From assembly GCA_026418455.1 (NCBI GenBank), contig JAOABH010000006.1, positions 1 through 55,017 of the forward strand: a DNA stretch of 55,017 bases, in the 5' to 3' direction. The stretch comes from Hydrogenothermaceae bacterium. GTDB taxonomy: Bacteria > Aquificota > Aquificia > Aquificales > Hydrogenothermaceae. Under the pieces are notes generated by a model. The model had not been told where the DNA came from. It ran no database searches and saw only the letters and a program-made list of their open reading frames with translations. Position 1 is the stretch's first letter. Every line of letters begins with the position of its first letter. This document shows positions 1 to 9,728 of the stretch, piece by piece. Made by a program: the position numbers and the translations under genes.

Positions 1-137
1 TTAATCTCCTCAAGTAAATTATCCCAGTCAACCATGTCGTAAGCTTTATCTTTCAGTAGTTCTAAATTTACCTCAACCCAGAGAGGAAAATCCTTATCGT
101 ATAACTGTCTTAACTCTTCCTTTGTTAATGTTTTCAT
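1..137 (-). CDS. DUF29 family protein (3' end cut by window edge)
   Basis: The first 45 codons are visible from an ATG at 137, preceded by AGAGG, and the frame runs off the window edge without a stop. The pattern LYDKDFPLW, then an acidic stretch and DWDNLLEEI matches the start of DUF29 proteins (LYxxDFxxW ... DxxNLxEEI), which are small helical proteins of unknown function common in cyanobacteria and thermophiles. It lies 13 bp downstream of gpsA on the same strand and is probably cotranscribed. No function is claimed. The family call rests on motif recognition in a fragment. Confidence 0.7.
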   Translation of the reverse strand, partial: MKTLTKEELRQLYDKDFPLWVEVNLELLKDKAYDMVDWDNLLEEI

Positions 138-150
138 AGTTGCTACCTCT

Positions 151-1137
151 TTAAAACTCTGTTTTAAGGTCTCTGTTCATAAGATAATATACAGCATCTT
201 TCGGATTTAGACCATGATATAAAATTTTGTAAACCATCTCAGATATAGGAAGTTCTATATTATAGATACTTTTTATCCTGTAAACGGCTTCAACTGTTGA
301 TTTTCCCTCTATAACCTGTTTTACCTCTTTTTCCGCTTCCTCTACAGATAATCCTTTACCGATAAGATAGCCAAAAGTTCTGTTTCTTGACAAATCTCCG
401 GTTGCTGTCAAAACTAAATCTCCCAAGCCGGAAAGTCCGTATGCAGTCTGAGGATTACCACCGTAAACTTTTATAATTTTTGTAATTTCGTATAAACCCC
501 TTGTTATAAGACTTGCTCTTGCATTGTTTCCCATACCAAGTCCATCACTTATACCAGATGCTATTGCTATCACATTTTTTACAGCACCGCCAACTTCAAC
601 TCCAACGATATCATCACTTAAATAAACTCTAAAAGTTGGTCTGCTTAATTTATGTTGAAGTTCTTTGCCGTCTTTTATATCTCCGGCTAAGGTTATCGCT
701 GTTGGAAGTCCAATTATAACTTCCTTAGCAAAAGAAGGTCCGGATAATGCATAAACTTTATTTTCTTCTATATTTAGAGACTCAACTATAACATCACTAA
801 CAAGTTTTAATGTTGATATCTCTATCCCCTTTGATGCAGATACTACATACTTAACTTTTTCTGATTTAATATTTTTTAAGGTGTCTCTTATAAACTGGGT
901 AGGTATTGCTATTATTACTGTTTGGCAGTTATCAAATATTTCTTGAATGTTATAAACTGGATTTATATTATCTTTTAGCTTAATATTCGGATGGTATTTA
1001 TCATTTGATTTATTTAACTTAATGTTATCTAAAACTTCTTTATCTTTATCCCATATACATACCTCTTTAAAGTTTTCGGATAAAACTTGTGCAAGAGCTG
1101 TTCCCCAGCTTCCAGCACCGATAACACCAAGTTTCAA
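151..1137 (-). CDS. gpsA: glycerol-3-phosphate dehydrogenase [NAD(P)+]
   Basis: This cytosolic enzyme reduces dihydroxyacetone phosphate to sn-glycerol 3-phosphate, the backbone for phospholipids. The 328 residues are full length. The N-terminal Rossmann fold has [10 protein letters not shown] at residues 7-16. The middle carries the SGPSFAKEV signature and the C-terminal domain has GGAVKN (catalytic Lys region) and [19 protein letters not shown]. The ATG at 1137 lies behind an AGGTTTTAAGTTTG leader in a short intergenic region shared with divergent alr. Both genes appear to be driven by overlapping -10 elements in a palindrome at 1156-1174. The DUF29 gene follows. Confidence 0.96.
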   Translation of the reverse strand: MKLGVIGAGSWGTALAQVLSENFKEVCIWDKDKEVLDNIKLNKSNDKYHPNIKLKDNINPVYNIQEIFDNCQTVIIAIPTQFIRDTLKNIKSEKVKYVVSASKGIEISTLKLVSDVIVESLNIEENKVYALSGPSFAKEVIIGLPTAITLAGDIKDGKELQHKLSRPTFRVYLSDDIVGVEVGGAVKNVIAIASGISDGLGMGNNARASLITRGLYEITKIIKVYGGNPQTAYGLSGLGDLVLTATGDLSRNRTFGYLIGKGLSVEEAEKEVKQVIEGKSTVEAVYRIKSIYNIELPISEMVYKILYHGLNPKDAVYYLMNRDLKTEF

Positions 1138-1155
1138 ACTTAAAACCTCCGTATA

Positions 1156-1174
1156 AAGTATAATAATTATACTT
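1156..1174. promoter_or_regulatory. palindromic overlapping divergent promoter, gpsA/alr
   Basis: There is a perfect inverted repeat, AAGTATAA-TAA-TTATACTT. It contains TATAAT on the plus strand (1159-1164), placed to start alr transcription near 1171, and TATAAT on the minus strand (1171-1166), placed to start gpsA near 1159. The -35 elements are weak. A factor binding the palindrome would affect both genes. The promoter role is inferred from sequence alone. Confidence 0.55.
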
Positions 1175-1198
1175 CAAAACCTGTAAGGAGTTGTAATA

Positions 1199-2263
1199 CT
1201 GCTTAGAAGCTGGGCTAAAATTAATTTAAATAATCTGATAGAGAATTTAGTTAATATACATAGATTTTCTAACAAATATATCTTTGCGGTAGTTAAAGCA
1301 GATGCTTATGGACACGATGCAAAAATAGTATCAAAAATCCTTGAAGATATACCTTTCATAAAAAAACTCTGTGTTGCAACTCCGATTGAAGCTAAAGAGT
1401 TAAGAGAGATAGGCATAACAAAGGATATATTGGTTTTAGGTGGAATACTAAAAGGAGAGGAAGATCTATTTTTAAAATATAACTTAATTCCGGTTGTATC
1501 TACTTTTGAAAATCTATCTATTGCCAAAAGTTCAGGTATAAGGAAAATACATCTTAAATTTGATACTGGAATGGGAAGATTAGGTTTTTTTGAAGAAGAT
1601 ATATCTTTTTTAAAAGATGTTATTAAGGATTTTGAAGTTGAAGGAGTTATGACACATTTTCCATCTGCGGATATTGATGTAGATTTTACAGAAATTCAGA
1701 TAAAAAAATTTAAAGATATAGTAACCTCTCTGAATATACATCCAAAACATATACATATACAAAATTCAGCCGGAGTTATGTATAACTGTGATTACTGCAC
1801 AGATGTAAGGATAGGTTTAAGTATGTATGGAGAGAAACCTTGTGATAACTTTCCTATACCTCTTAAAAATGTTATGTCTGTTTATGCTAAAGTGATAAGT
1901 GTAAAACATTTTAAGAAAGGCACAAAGATATCTTACTGTGGAACATACACTACTACAAGAGATATTAAAGCCGGAGTGATATCCTTTGGTTATGCAGATG
2001 GACTTCCAAGACTTCTGTCAAATAAGGGAAATATTATTATAAATGGTAAAAAAGCAGATATAATAGGTAATATAACTATGGATATGACTATAGTTGATAT
2101 ATCTGATATAGATACAAAAGTAGGAGATGATGCCATTATTGTGGGAGAGGATGGATCTGCTAAAATAACATTCACTGATATTGCTAAACTTTCAGGGACT
2201 ATTCCATATGAAATTATGTGTGGTATCTCAAAGAGAGTAGTAAGAATAGTAGAGAGAGGGTAG
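1199..2263 (+). CDS. alr: alanine racemase (non-canonical CTG or ATA start)
   Basis: This PLP enzyme interconverts L- and D-alanine for peptidoglycan. The fold-III barrel has the PLP lysine in VVKADAYGHD (Lys33 from the chosen start). The C-terminal domain has KISYCGTY, SFGYADGLPR and GNITMDMTIVDI. The first in-frame ATG/GTG/TTG is a TTG at 1430, which would delete the PLP lysine. The upstream frame reads LRSWAKINLNNLIENL, the normal N terminus, and closes with a TAA at 1184-1186. The only start candidates near AAGGAG (1185-1190) are ATA at 1196 and CTG at 1199. CTG gives 8-nt spacing and 354 aa, the usual family length. The NtrX-like gene follows after 4 bp, so they probably form an operon. 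Confidence 0.9.
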   Translation: MLRSWAKINLNNLIENLVNIHRFSNKYIFAVVKADAYGHDAKIVSKILEDIPFIKKLCVATPIEAKELREIGITKDILVLGGILKGEEDLFLKYNLIPVVSTFENLSIAKSSGIRKIHLKFDTGMGRLGFFEEDISFLKDVIKDFEVEGVMTHFPSADIDVDFTEIQIKKFKDIVTSLNIHPKHIHIQNSAGVMYNCDYCTDVRIGLSMYGEKPCDNFPIPLKNVMSVYAKVISVKHFKKGTKISYCGTYTTTRDIKAGVISFGYADGLPRLLSNKGNIIINGKKADIIGNITMDMTIVDISDIDTKVGDDAIIVGEDGSAKITFTDIAKLSGTIPYEIMCGISKRVVRIVERG

Positions 2264-2267
2264 AGCT

Positions 2268-3629
2268 ATGTTGAATATTTTGGTTATAGATGATGAAGAA
2301 AATATAACTTCCTTGCTTAAGGATATACTTACAGATGAAGGATACAGCGTGGATACAGCCAGAAGTATAACTCAGGCAAAAGATTTGGTAAGAAAAAATA
2401 TATATGATGCTGTTTTTCTTGATGTGTGGCTTTCTGATGGAGATGGATTAACCTTCCTACCGGAGATTAAGACATTATCACCTCTTACTCAAGTTGTGAT
2501 GATATCCGGACACGGAAATATCCCTATGGCTGTTAAAGCTATAAAAGAAGGAGCTTTTGATTTTTTAGAAAAACCACTATCAACAGAGGCTATCATAGCT
2601 GTATTAGAGAAGATATATAAAGAGATAAAAATTCAACAAAACCTTGAATATCTAAAAGAGAAAGAGACAAAAGATATTGAGATTATAGGAAATAGTGAAA
2701 AAATTGAGGAATTAAAGAGACAGATAGAAAAGGTGGCGAAATCCAATGCTTGGGTTATGATTTTTGGTGAAAATGGGACTGGTAAAGAGTTGGTTGCCAA
2801 GAGTATTCATTATCTAAGTCCAAGAAAAAACTATCCTTTTGTTGATGTAAATGCTGCTGCCATTCCGGATGATCTTTTTGAGTCGGAATTTTTTGGTTAC
2901 GAGAAAGGAGCATTTACAAATGCATTTACAAGAAAGATAGGAAAACTTGAAGTTGCAGATAAGGGAACACTTTTTTTAGATGAAGTGAGTGATATGTCTT
3001 TGTCTTCTCAGGCAAAACTTTTGAGGGTTTTGGAAGAAAGGGAGTTTTCAAGACTTGGAAGTAACACAAAAATAAAGGTAGATATAAGAGTTATATCTGC
3101 AACAAACAAAAATTTACAAGAAGAAGTAGAAAAAGGTAGATTTAGGCAAGATTTAGCTTTTAGACTTGCAGTCATACCTATAACTGTTCCTCCTTTAAGA
3201 GAAAGAGGGGAAGATATACTTTTACTTGCAGATTACTATATAAAAAAGTTTTCTATAGAAAACAAAGTTAATCCTCCAATTTTAAGTGATGAAGTCAAGA
3301 AAGTGTTTTTAAACTACAGATGGCCTGGGAACGTAAGAGAGTTAAAAAATCTTATGGAAAGGTTAGTCATACTTCATAGTGAAGATGTTATTACAATAAA
3401 AGATTTACCATCTTATATGTATCAAAATGTTTCAACATCTAAGGAAGAAGTTTTACCTATAACTATTAAACCATTAAAAGATGTGAGAGAAGAAGCAGAA
3501 AGGTTAGTTATAAAGAAAGCCTTAGAGGTTATGGGTAACAATCTAAAAGAAGTTGCAAAAGCCCTCGATATTGATTTATCATCTTTATATAGAAAATTAA
3601 AACAGTATCAATTAGAGGTGGAAGAGTAA
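2268..3629 (+). CDS. ntrX: sigma-54-dependent response regulator, NtrX-like
   Basis: This cytosolic two-component transcription activator has three domains. A receiver domain spans residues 1-120, with acidic DDEEN and phospho-acceptor Asp52 in FLDVWL. An AAA+ domain spans about 140-370, with Walker A GENGTGKE near 168 and Walker B GTLFLDE near 233. A C-terminal Fis-type helix-turn-helix lies at about 415-450. The receiver DVWLSDGDGL and the GKLEVADKGT stretch resemble NtrX more than NtrC. The sigma-54 contact loop reads GAFTNA instead of GAFTGA. No histidine kinase lies nearby. It sits 4 bp after alr and overlaps the next gene by one base. The NtrX subfamily name is less certain than the class. 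Confidence 0.9.
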   Translation: MLNILVIDDEENITSLLKDILTDEGYSVDTARSITQAKDLVRKNIYDAVFLDVWLSDGDGLTFLPEIKTLSPLTQVVMISGHGNIPMAVKAIKEGAFDFLEKPLSTEAIIAVLEKIYKEIKIQQNLEYLKEKETKDIEIIGNSEKIEELKRQIEKVAKSNAWVMIFGENGTGKELVAKSIHYLSPRKNYPFVDVNAAAIPDDLFESEFFGYEKGAFTNAFTRKIGKLEVADKGTLFLDEVSDMSLSSQAKLLRVLEEREFSRLGSNTKIKVDIRVISATNKNLQEEVEKGRFRQDLAFRLAVIPITVPPLRERGEDILLLADYYIKKFSIENKVNPPILSDEVKKVFLNYRWPGNVRELKNLMERLVILHSEDVITIKDLPSYMYQNVSTSKEEVLPITIKPLKDVREEAERLVIKKALEVMGNNLKEVAKALDIDLSSLYRKLKQYQLEVEE

Positions 3630-3814
3630 TGCCATATGTAAATGTAAAAGTAGCTGGAAAATTAACAAAAGAACAAAAACAGAAGATAGTAGAGGGTATA
3701 ACAAAACTTCTTGAAGAAGTGGCAAACAAACCTCCATCATCTACATACATAGTTATAGATGAGGTGGATAGAGAAAATTGGGCTAAAGGTGGTAAACTTC
3801 TAAGTGATACGTAG
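3629..3814 (+). CDS. 4-oxalocrotonate tautomerase family protein
   Basis: This 61-residue protein starts MPYVNVKVAG, so removal of Met exposes the catalytic Pro1 of the tautomerase superfamily. The length and the VIDEVDRENWAKGG end fit small homohexameric 4-OT proteins, which catalyse keto-enol tautomerisation. No catabolic genes are nearby, so the physiological substrate is unknown. The ATG shares a base with the stop of the NtrX-like gene (TAATG), which indicates translational coupling. The downstream lipoprotein frame begins inside its last codons at GTG 3804. Confidence 0.9.
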   Translation: MPYVNVKVAGKLTKEQKQKIVEGITKLLEEVANKPPSSTYIVIDEVDRENWAKGGKLLSDT

Positions 3815-4557
3815 AATATTTTTAACTTTAATATTTTTATCAGTAGTTGGTTGTGGCGGAAGTTCTTCCTCTTTATCAGATAATACCAGTATATCAATTT
3901 TAAAAACAGTGTTAATTCCCATTTACTCTTATCCTACAACATATAAATCAGAGTATGATAAATTGCTTTCTATATCTACAGATAAAAGATAAAAGTGTAG
4001 AGATAATAATAAATCCATCAAGTGGTGTAGGAAGCAGTTATGATCAAAATGTAGAACAGACGATATTGAAACTAAAAGATAGAGGTTTTACAGTTTATGG
4101 CTATATCCATAGTAACTATTCCAGCAGAAATATTAATCAAATTAAAGAAGAAATAGATAGTTATTTACAATTATATCCACAGATAGATGGTTTCTTTATT
4201 GATGAAACTGCTACTAACAATTTTAATTACTATCAAGATATTTATAATTACGGACATCAAAAAGGTAAAAGGATAGTCTTAAATCCAGGAAGAGTCGTTC
4301 CTCCTGAATACCATACTATTGCGGATAAGATAGTCATTTTTGAAGATAAAGCAGATAATTTAACTACAAAATATCAAATTCCTTCTAATTTAACGAATAA
4401 AGATTGTTTTCTGATTTATGGAGTTTCTGATTCAAATACAGCTATAAATATAAAAAACTACCTTTTAAATAAAGGAGCCAGTTGCTTTTATATTACAGAT
4501 GAATATCCTACAACTTGGTTTAGAGTGTCACCTTATCTGGATTTGCTTTTAAGGTAG
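3804..4557 (+). pseudogene. spherulin-4-like lipoprotein, frameshifted by a 7-bp tandem duplication
   Basis: The first frame (GTG 3804 to TAA at 3992) gives a lipoprotein signal with lipobox VVGC, a serine-rich linker, then IPIYSYPTTYKSEYDKLLSIST. The second frame, open to 4557, carries EIIINPSSGVGSSYD, YGYIHSNYSSR and YPQIDGFFIDE, which resemble the spherulation-specific family 4 domain (a glycosidase-like barrel). GATAAAA occurs twice in tandem at 3981-3987 and 3988-3994. With one copy, the frames join as SISTDKSVEIIINPSSG, giving about 248 aa. As written, the mature product is a 62-aa stub. It overlaps trpG convergently by 25 bp. It could be a pseudogene, a phase-variable gene or an assembly error. 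Confidence 0.8.
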
Positions 4558-5129
4558 TTTTCTGATAATTTTAAAAAGTTTTCCAGTAGCTTTTTTCCAT
4601 ATTCTGTAAGTATAGACTCTGGATGAAACTGGACTCCCCATATTGGATATCTTTTATGCTCTATTCCCATTATCTCTCCATCGTCTGAACGGGCGGTTAT
4701 CTCTATCTCTTGAGTAAGAGTTGATTCATCAATTACAAGGGAGTGGTATCTTACAGCTTTAAAAGGTGAAGGTATCCCTTCAAATATTCCCTTTTGATTG
4801 TGGTATATATCAGAGGTTTTTCCGTGCATAAGACATTTTGCTTTTATTATCTTTGCTCCAAAAGCTTGCCCAATGGATTGATGTCCAAGACACACTCCCA
4901 AAATAGGATAAACACCTTTAAAACTTTTTATAACATCAACAGATATTCCGGCTTCATTAGGTGAGCAAGGTCCCGGAGATATTACAATAGCATTTACATC
5001 TTCCATATTTTTTATATCTTCTATTGTTATCTCATCATTTCTCTTTACTAAGACATCTTCTCCAAGGTCATAGAAGTACTGGACTATGTTGTAAGTAAAT
5101 GAATCGTAGTTATCTATCATCAATATCAT
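4533..5129 (-). CDS. trpG: anthranilate/aminodeoxychorismate synthase glutamine amidotransferase subunit
   Basis: This is a class I glutaminase subunit that delivers ammonia to a TrpE- or PabB-type partner for tryptophan or folate synthesis. The 198 residues begin MILMIDNYDSFTYNI. The oxyanion segment is ISPGPCSPNEAG, the nucleophile Cys lies in GVCLGHQSIGQAFG, and the His/Glu pair is in FHPESILTEYG. The synthase partner is not in the window, so TrpG versus PabA cannot be settled; one subunit often serves both. It lies 43 bp downstream of gap, with a GC-rich hairpin between them. Confidence 0.92.
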   Translation of the reverse strand: MILMIDNYDSFTYNIVQYFYDLGEDVLVKRNDEITIEDIKNMEDVNAIVISPGPCSPNEAGISVDVIKSFKGVYPILGVCLGHQSIGQAFGAKIIKAKCLMHGKTSDIYHNQKGIFEGIPSPFKAVRYHSLVIDESTLTQEIEITARSDDGEIMGIEHKRYPIWGVQFHPESILTEYGKKLLENFLKLSENYLKSKSR

Positions 5130-5146
5130 ATTTTAACCTCAAAGGA

Positions 5147-5165
5147 GGGGGACTTTTAATCCCCC
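5147..5165 (-). terminator. GC-rich hairpin between gap and trpG
   Basis: GGGGGA and TCCCCC arms enclose a 7-nt loop. There is no T-run on the minus strand, so it is a weak terminator or an mRNA-processing and stability hairpin that separates gap expression from trpG. The trpG ribosome site (GAGG) lies just after it. Confidence 0.5.
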
Positions 5166-5172
5166 ATAATAG

Positions 5173-7495
<2,323 letters not shown>

Positions 7496-7510
7496 AAAAT
7501 AGCTTCCTCT

Positions 7511-8125
7511 TTATGTATTTCTTCCTACTATTAAAAATATAGGATACTCTCTTTCTTCTCCGTTTCTCTCTTTTTTAACTTTATAAACAATCTCCGATTT
7601 TATATCTGTAAATCCAGCTTCTTTTAGATAGTTTATCATTTCCTCTATCTCAAATCCAAAATGCTCTACTCCTTCATTGTTATCGTGGAATGTTCCATCT
7701 TCCTTAACAAGGTCTGCTATAGCTATATAACCATTATTTTTAAGGTGATTTTTTAATCTCTTTAACATCTCCACTGGTTCTTTTATATGGTGAAATGTCA
7801 TACTACTTACTATAAGGTCAAAATCCCCTTCTTCAAAATCTTCATTCAATATATCTAACATGTATGCTTTTGCATTTATGTTGTTTTCCTGAGCTTTTTT
7901 GTTAAAAACATCTACCATACCTTGAGAGCTATCTACTCCAACAATCTGTCCAACATCTTCTGCTAAAAAGAAGGACACCAGTCCAGTTCCACATCCAAAA
8001 TCAAGGATTTTAAAATCTATCTTTAAAGGAATTAATCTTTTAACACCTTCTGCTACAGATTTTGCTATATTTATTCTCATAGGTTTTTCATCCCAAGTTA
8101 AAGCAGCCAAATCAAATCTTGTCAA
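7511..8125 (-). CDS. class I SAM-dependent methyltransferase
   Basis: This 204-residue soluble protein has a SAM-binding motif I, ILDFGCGTGLVSFFLAE, near residue 40. It also has the acidic adenosine-contact VGVDSSQGMVD, motif DLIVSSMTFHHIKEPVEML and YIAIADLVKEDG. The layout resembles UbiE/BioC-type small-molecule methyltransferases. The substrate cannot be read from the sequence. It heads the run of methyltransferase, murF and gap on the minus strand. Confidence 0.85.
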   Translation of the reverse strand: MTRFDLAALTWDEKPMRINIAKSVAEGVKRLIPLKIDFKILDFGCGTGLVSFFLAEDVGQIVGVDSSQGMVDVFNKKAQENNINAKAYMLDILNEDFEEGDFDLIVSSMTFHHIKEPVEMLKRLKNHLKNNGYIAIADLVKEDGTFHDNNEGVEHFGFEIEEMINYLKEAGFTDIKSEIVYKVKKERNGEEREYPIFLIVGRNT

Positions 8126-8167
8126 GATTTACCTCCTCAAAAATTTAATTAAAGATATGATATTTTA

Positions 8168-9091
8168 TTAACTATCTTTTTTCAATGAGAAAACTGATAA
8201 GATTAGAAATATTGATAAAGTAACTCCTAAGTAGAAAGTTACAGCTTTTAGATATGAGAAATCACCATTAAACAGTATTAAAATTGAAGATAAATTCTCC
8301 ATAAAAAATGTTATTGTTAGTAAGACACCAATTATTACTATAATTTTTCTTCTATTTGCGCTAAAACCTGCAAAATGTGTCAAAGTAAAAGAAAAAAGAG
8401 CCATAGTTAGAAGATGTGGATAAAAAGATTTCATCACTCCGGAAACTGTTTTAGCTCTTTTGAATTTTTCTGGATTACCTAAAAAATACTCTTTAATGCC
8501 AGATACAGATAATCCAAACTTTGAGAAATATATCAAAGCAGTAGATACTAAAAATAGAGAAAGCAATAAGGTTGATACATATATGATAATTTTTTGTAGA
8601 GATATTCTCTTTCCGGGAGTTTTCCCTCTGATAAGATGGTTTAATACCATTAATATCATAAGTCCGGATATGACTTGAAAACCGAAAAATGTGTATAGTT
8701 TAGAGTAGATAACTAAACTTTCTGAAAAGAGTATTACAAAGTCCGATAATAGGTAAGCTATACATAGGAGAGCAGACAAAATTATAATTGAAACTTTCAA
8801 TCTGTATCTAACCTCAGTCATTGCAAGTAGTGATGATAGCATCAAATAAAAAAAAGAGTAAAGGAAACTATTTATATGAAAATCTTCTGAAAGCTGTTGT
8901 AATGATATTCTCTCCGGAAACTCTGGGTCTGTAAAGTAGTATTTAAATAGAGAGTTATAATCAAAGCCATACTTGAAGTAGAAGTTTAAAAATCCGGATA
9001 ACCAGAATAAAAAGGAGAAGACTAAAAAAGATAAAACAGCCCAGTATAGCCCTTTTTTAGAATGTAGGTCTCCAGTTATCAGAAATTTCAA
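8168..9091 (-). CDS. 8-TM inner-membrane protein with duplicated 4-TM module; partner of FMN-binding protein
   Basis: The 307 residues give about eight predicted transmembrane helices (near 17-37, 73-91, 99-119, 134-153, 167-189, 224-242, 249-269, 282-303). The halves look homologous. Residues 40-90 contain YYFTDPEFPE then DFHINSFLY; residues 190-242 contain EYFLGNPEKF then SFYPHLLTM. Both are followed by a basic turn and two more helices. Histidines 72, 226 and 239 fall at or near helix starts and could bind heme or metal. It overlaps the exported FMN-binding gene by 4 bp, so the pair is translationally coupled. I infer a membrane electron-transfer partner. I do not recognise a named family. 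Confidence 0.6.
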   Translation of the reverse strand: MKFLITGDLHSKKGLYWAVLSFLVFSFLFWLSGFLNFYFKYGFDYNSLFKYYFTDPEFPERISLQQLSEDFHINSFLYSFFYLMLSSLLAMTEVRYRLKVSIIILSALLCIAYLLSDFVILFSESLVIYSKLYTFFGFQVISGLMILMVLNHLIRGKTPGKRISLQKIIIYVSTLLLSLFLVSTALIYFSKFGLSVSGIKEYFLGNPEKFKRAKTVSGVMKSFYPHLLTMALFSFTLTHFAGFSANRRKIIVIIGVLLTITFFMENLSSILILFNGDFSYLKAVTFYLGVTLSIFLILSVFSLKKDS

Positions 9092-9609
9092 CTACCTTCT
9101 CCAAATAATGTTTTCCAAAGTATTATAGCTTTTCTTCCATTTTCTGTGATGGCTCGTGAAGTTAATGTTGCTCCGGTTAAGTTTTGGATATCCTTTCTAA
9201 ATTTTAAACTATTTTCATCTCTCTTTGAAAACTGTTTGAACCAACTCTCTTCAGGTAAATACTCCAAAGGTTCATTAAAGGCAAGTACCTCTACAACATC
9301 AATTTTACCGTCAGGGGTTATTGTGTAAAGAACTGCTTCCGGCTTTGTTCTGACAGTGTGAATATCTACATAACCATAAGCTATTACTTTACTATCTTTC
9401 TTGACTATATAAAATGTAACTATCCTTGAGTCTAACTTTACATTGTAATCTCTTTGAAGTTTTTCTATAACCGAGTAAGGAATAACTATATTTTTAACCT
9501 CTATTGTAGAAGATGGGTATATCTGTTTTAAAGCTTCCTCTGTTTTTTTCGGTGTAAAACCAAACCCTATTTTATAAATTAGTAAAATAGCCAATAAAAT
9601 TTTAACCAT
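9088..9609 (-). CDS. exported FMN-binding domain protein (RnfG/NqrC-like)
   Basis: The 173 residues start with a hydrophobic signal peptide (MVKILLAILLIYKIGFGF). The C terminus has LTGATLTSRAITENGRKA, matching the FMN_bind signature (S/T)GATxT, whose last Thr receives FMN through a phosphoester bond. ApbE, which makes that bond, is encoded 4 kb away at 13666-14538. An upstream in-frame TTG at 9621 is part of the GGAGG ribosome site, so ATG 9609 is chosen. A Fur-like palindrome (9631-9647) covers its -10 region. It probably transfers electrons outside the cytoplasm with the membrane protein downstream. RnfG/NqrC proper are longer and lie in large operons, which are absent here. Confidence 0.83.
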   Translation of the reverse strand: MVKILLAILLIYKIGFGFTPKKTEEALKQIYPSSTIEVKNIVIPYSVIEKLQRDYNVKLDSRIVTFYIVKKDSKVIAYGYVDIHTVRTKPEAVLYTITPDGKIDVVEVLAFNEPLEYLPEESWFKQFSKRDENSLKFRKDIQNLTGATLTSRAITENGRKAIILWKTLFGEGS

Positions 9610-9630
9610 TATATCCTCCAAATACTAATA

Positions 9631-9647
9631 TTGAAATTATATCTCAA
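9631..9647 (-). promoter_or_regulatory. Fur-like operator and -10 region of the FMN-binding gene
   Basis: In the gene direction it reads TTGAGATATAATTTCAA, an imperfect inverted repeat (TTGAGA...TTTCAA) with TATAAT inside. It ends 22 nt before the ATG. The same 17-bp pattern precedes the porin and the 55-aa gene at near-identical spacing. The TGAGAxT half-site resembles Fur-family boxes. A possible -35, ATGACT, lies 18 bp upstream of TATAAT. Confidence 0.6.
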
Positions 9648-9694
9648 AGTCTTATTTAAAGTCATAATTCTTAAATTATGGCTGTAGTATCAAA

Positions 9695-9714
9695 CAGGAG
9701 AGATATCTCTCCTG
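9695..9714 (-). terminator. hairpin after the porin gene
   Basis: A perfect 20-bp palindrome CAGGAGAGATATCTCTCCTG is followed by TTTGAT on the minus strand, 15 bp past the porin stop. It is probably the porin transcript's terminator, with a short U-run. Confidence 0.6.
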
Positions 9715-9728
9715 CCTATGTTAACTCC

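Noticed and set aside
1430-2263. Alanine racemase starting at TTG 1430
   Set aside because: It would lack the PLP lysine and first barrel strands that are clearly encoded upstream in the same frame.
3529-3897. 122-aa minus-strand ORF over the ntrX end and tautomerase
   Set aside because: It lies antisense to two well-supported genes, with low-complexity composition and no motifs.
9610-9621. TTG 9621 as start of the FMN-binding protein
   Set aside because: That TTG is part of the TTGGAGG ribosome site of ATG 9609, and the extra residues would spoil the signal peptide.
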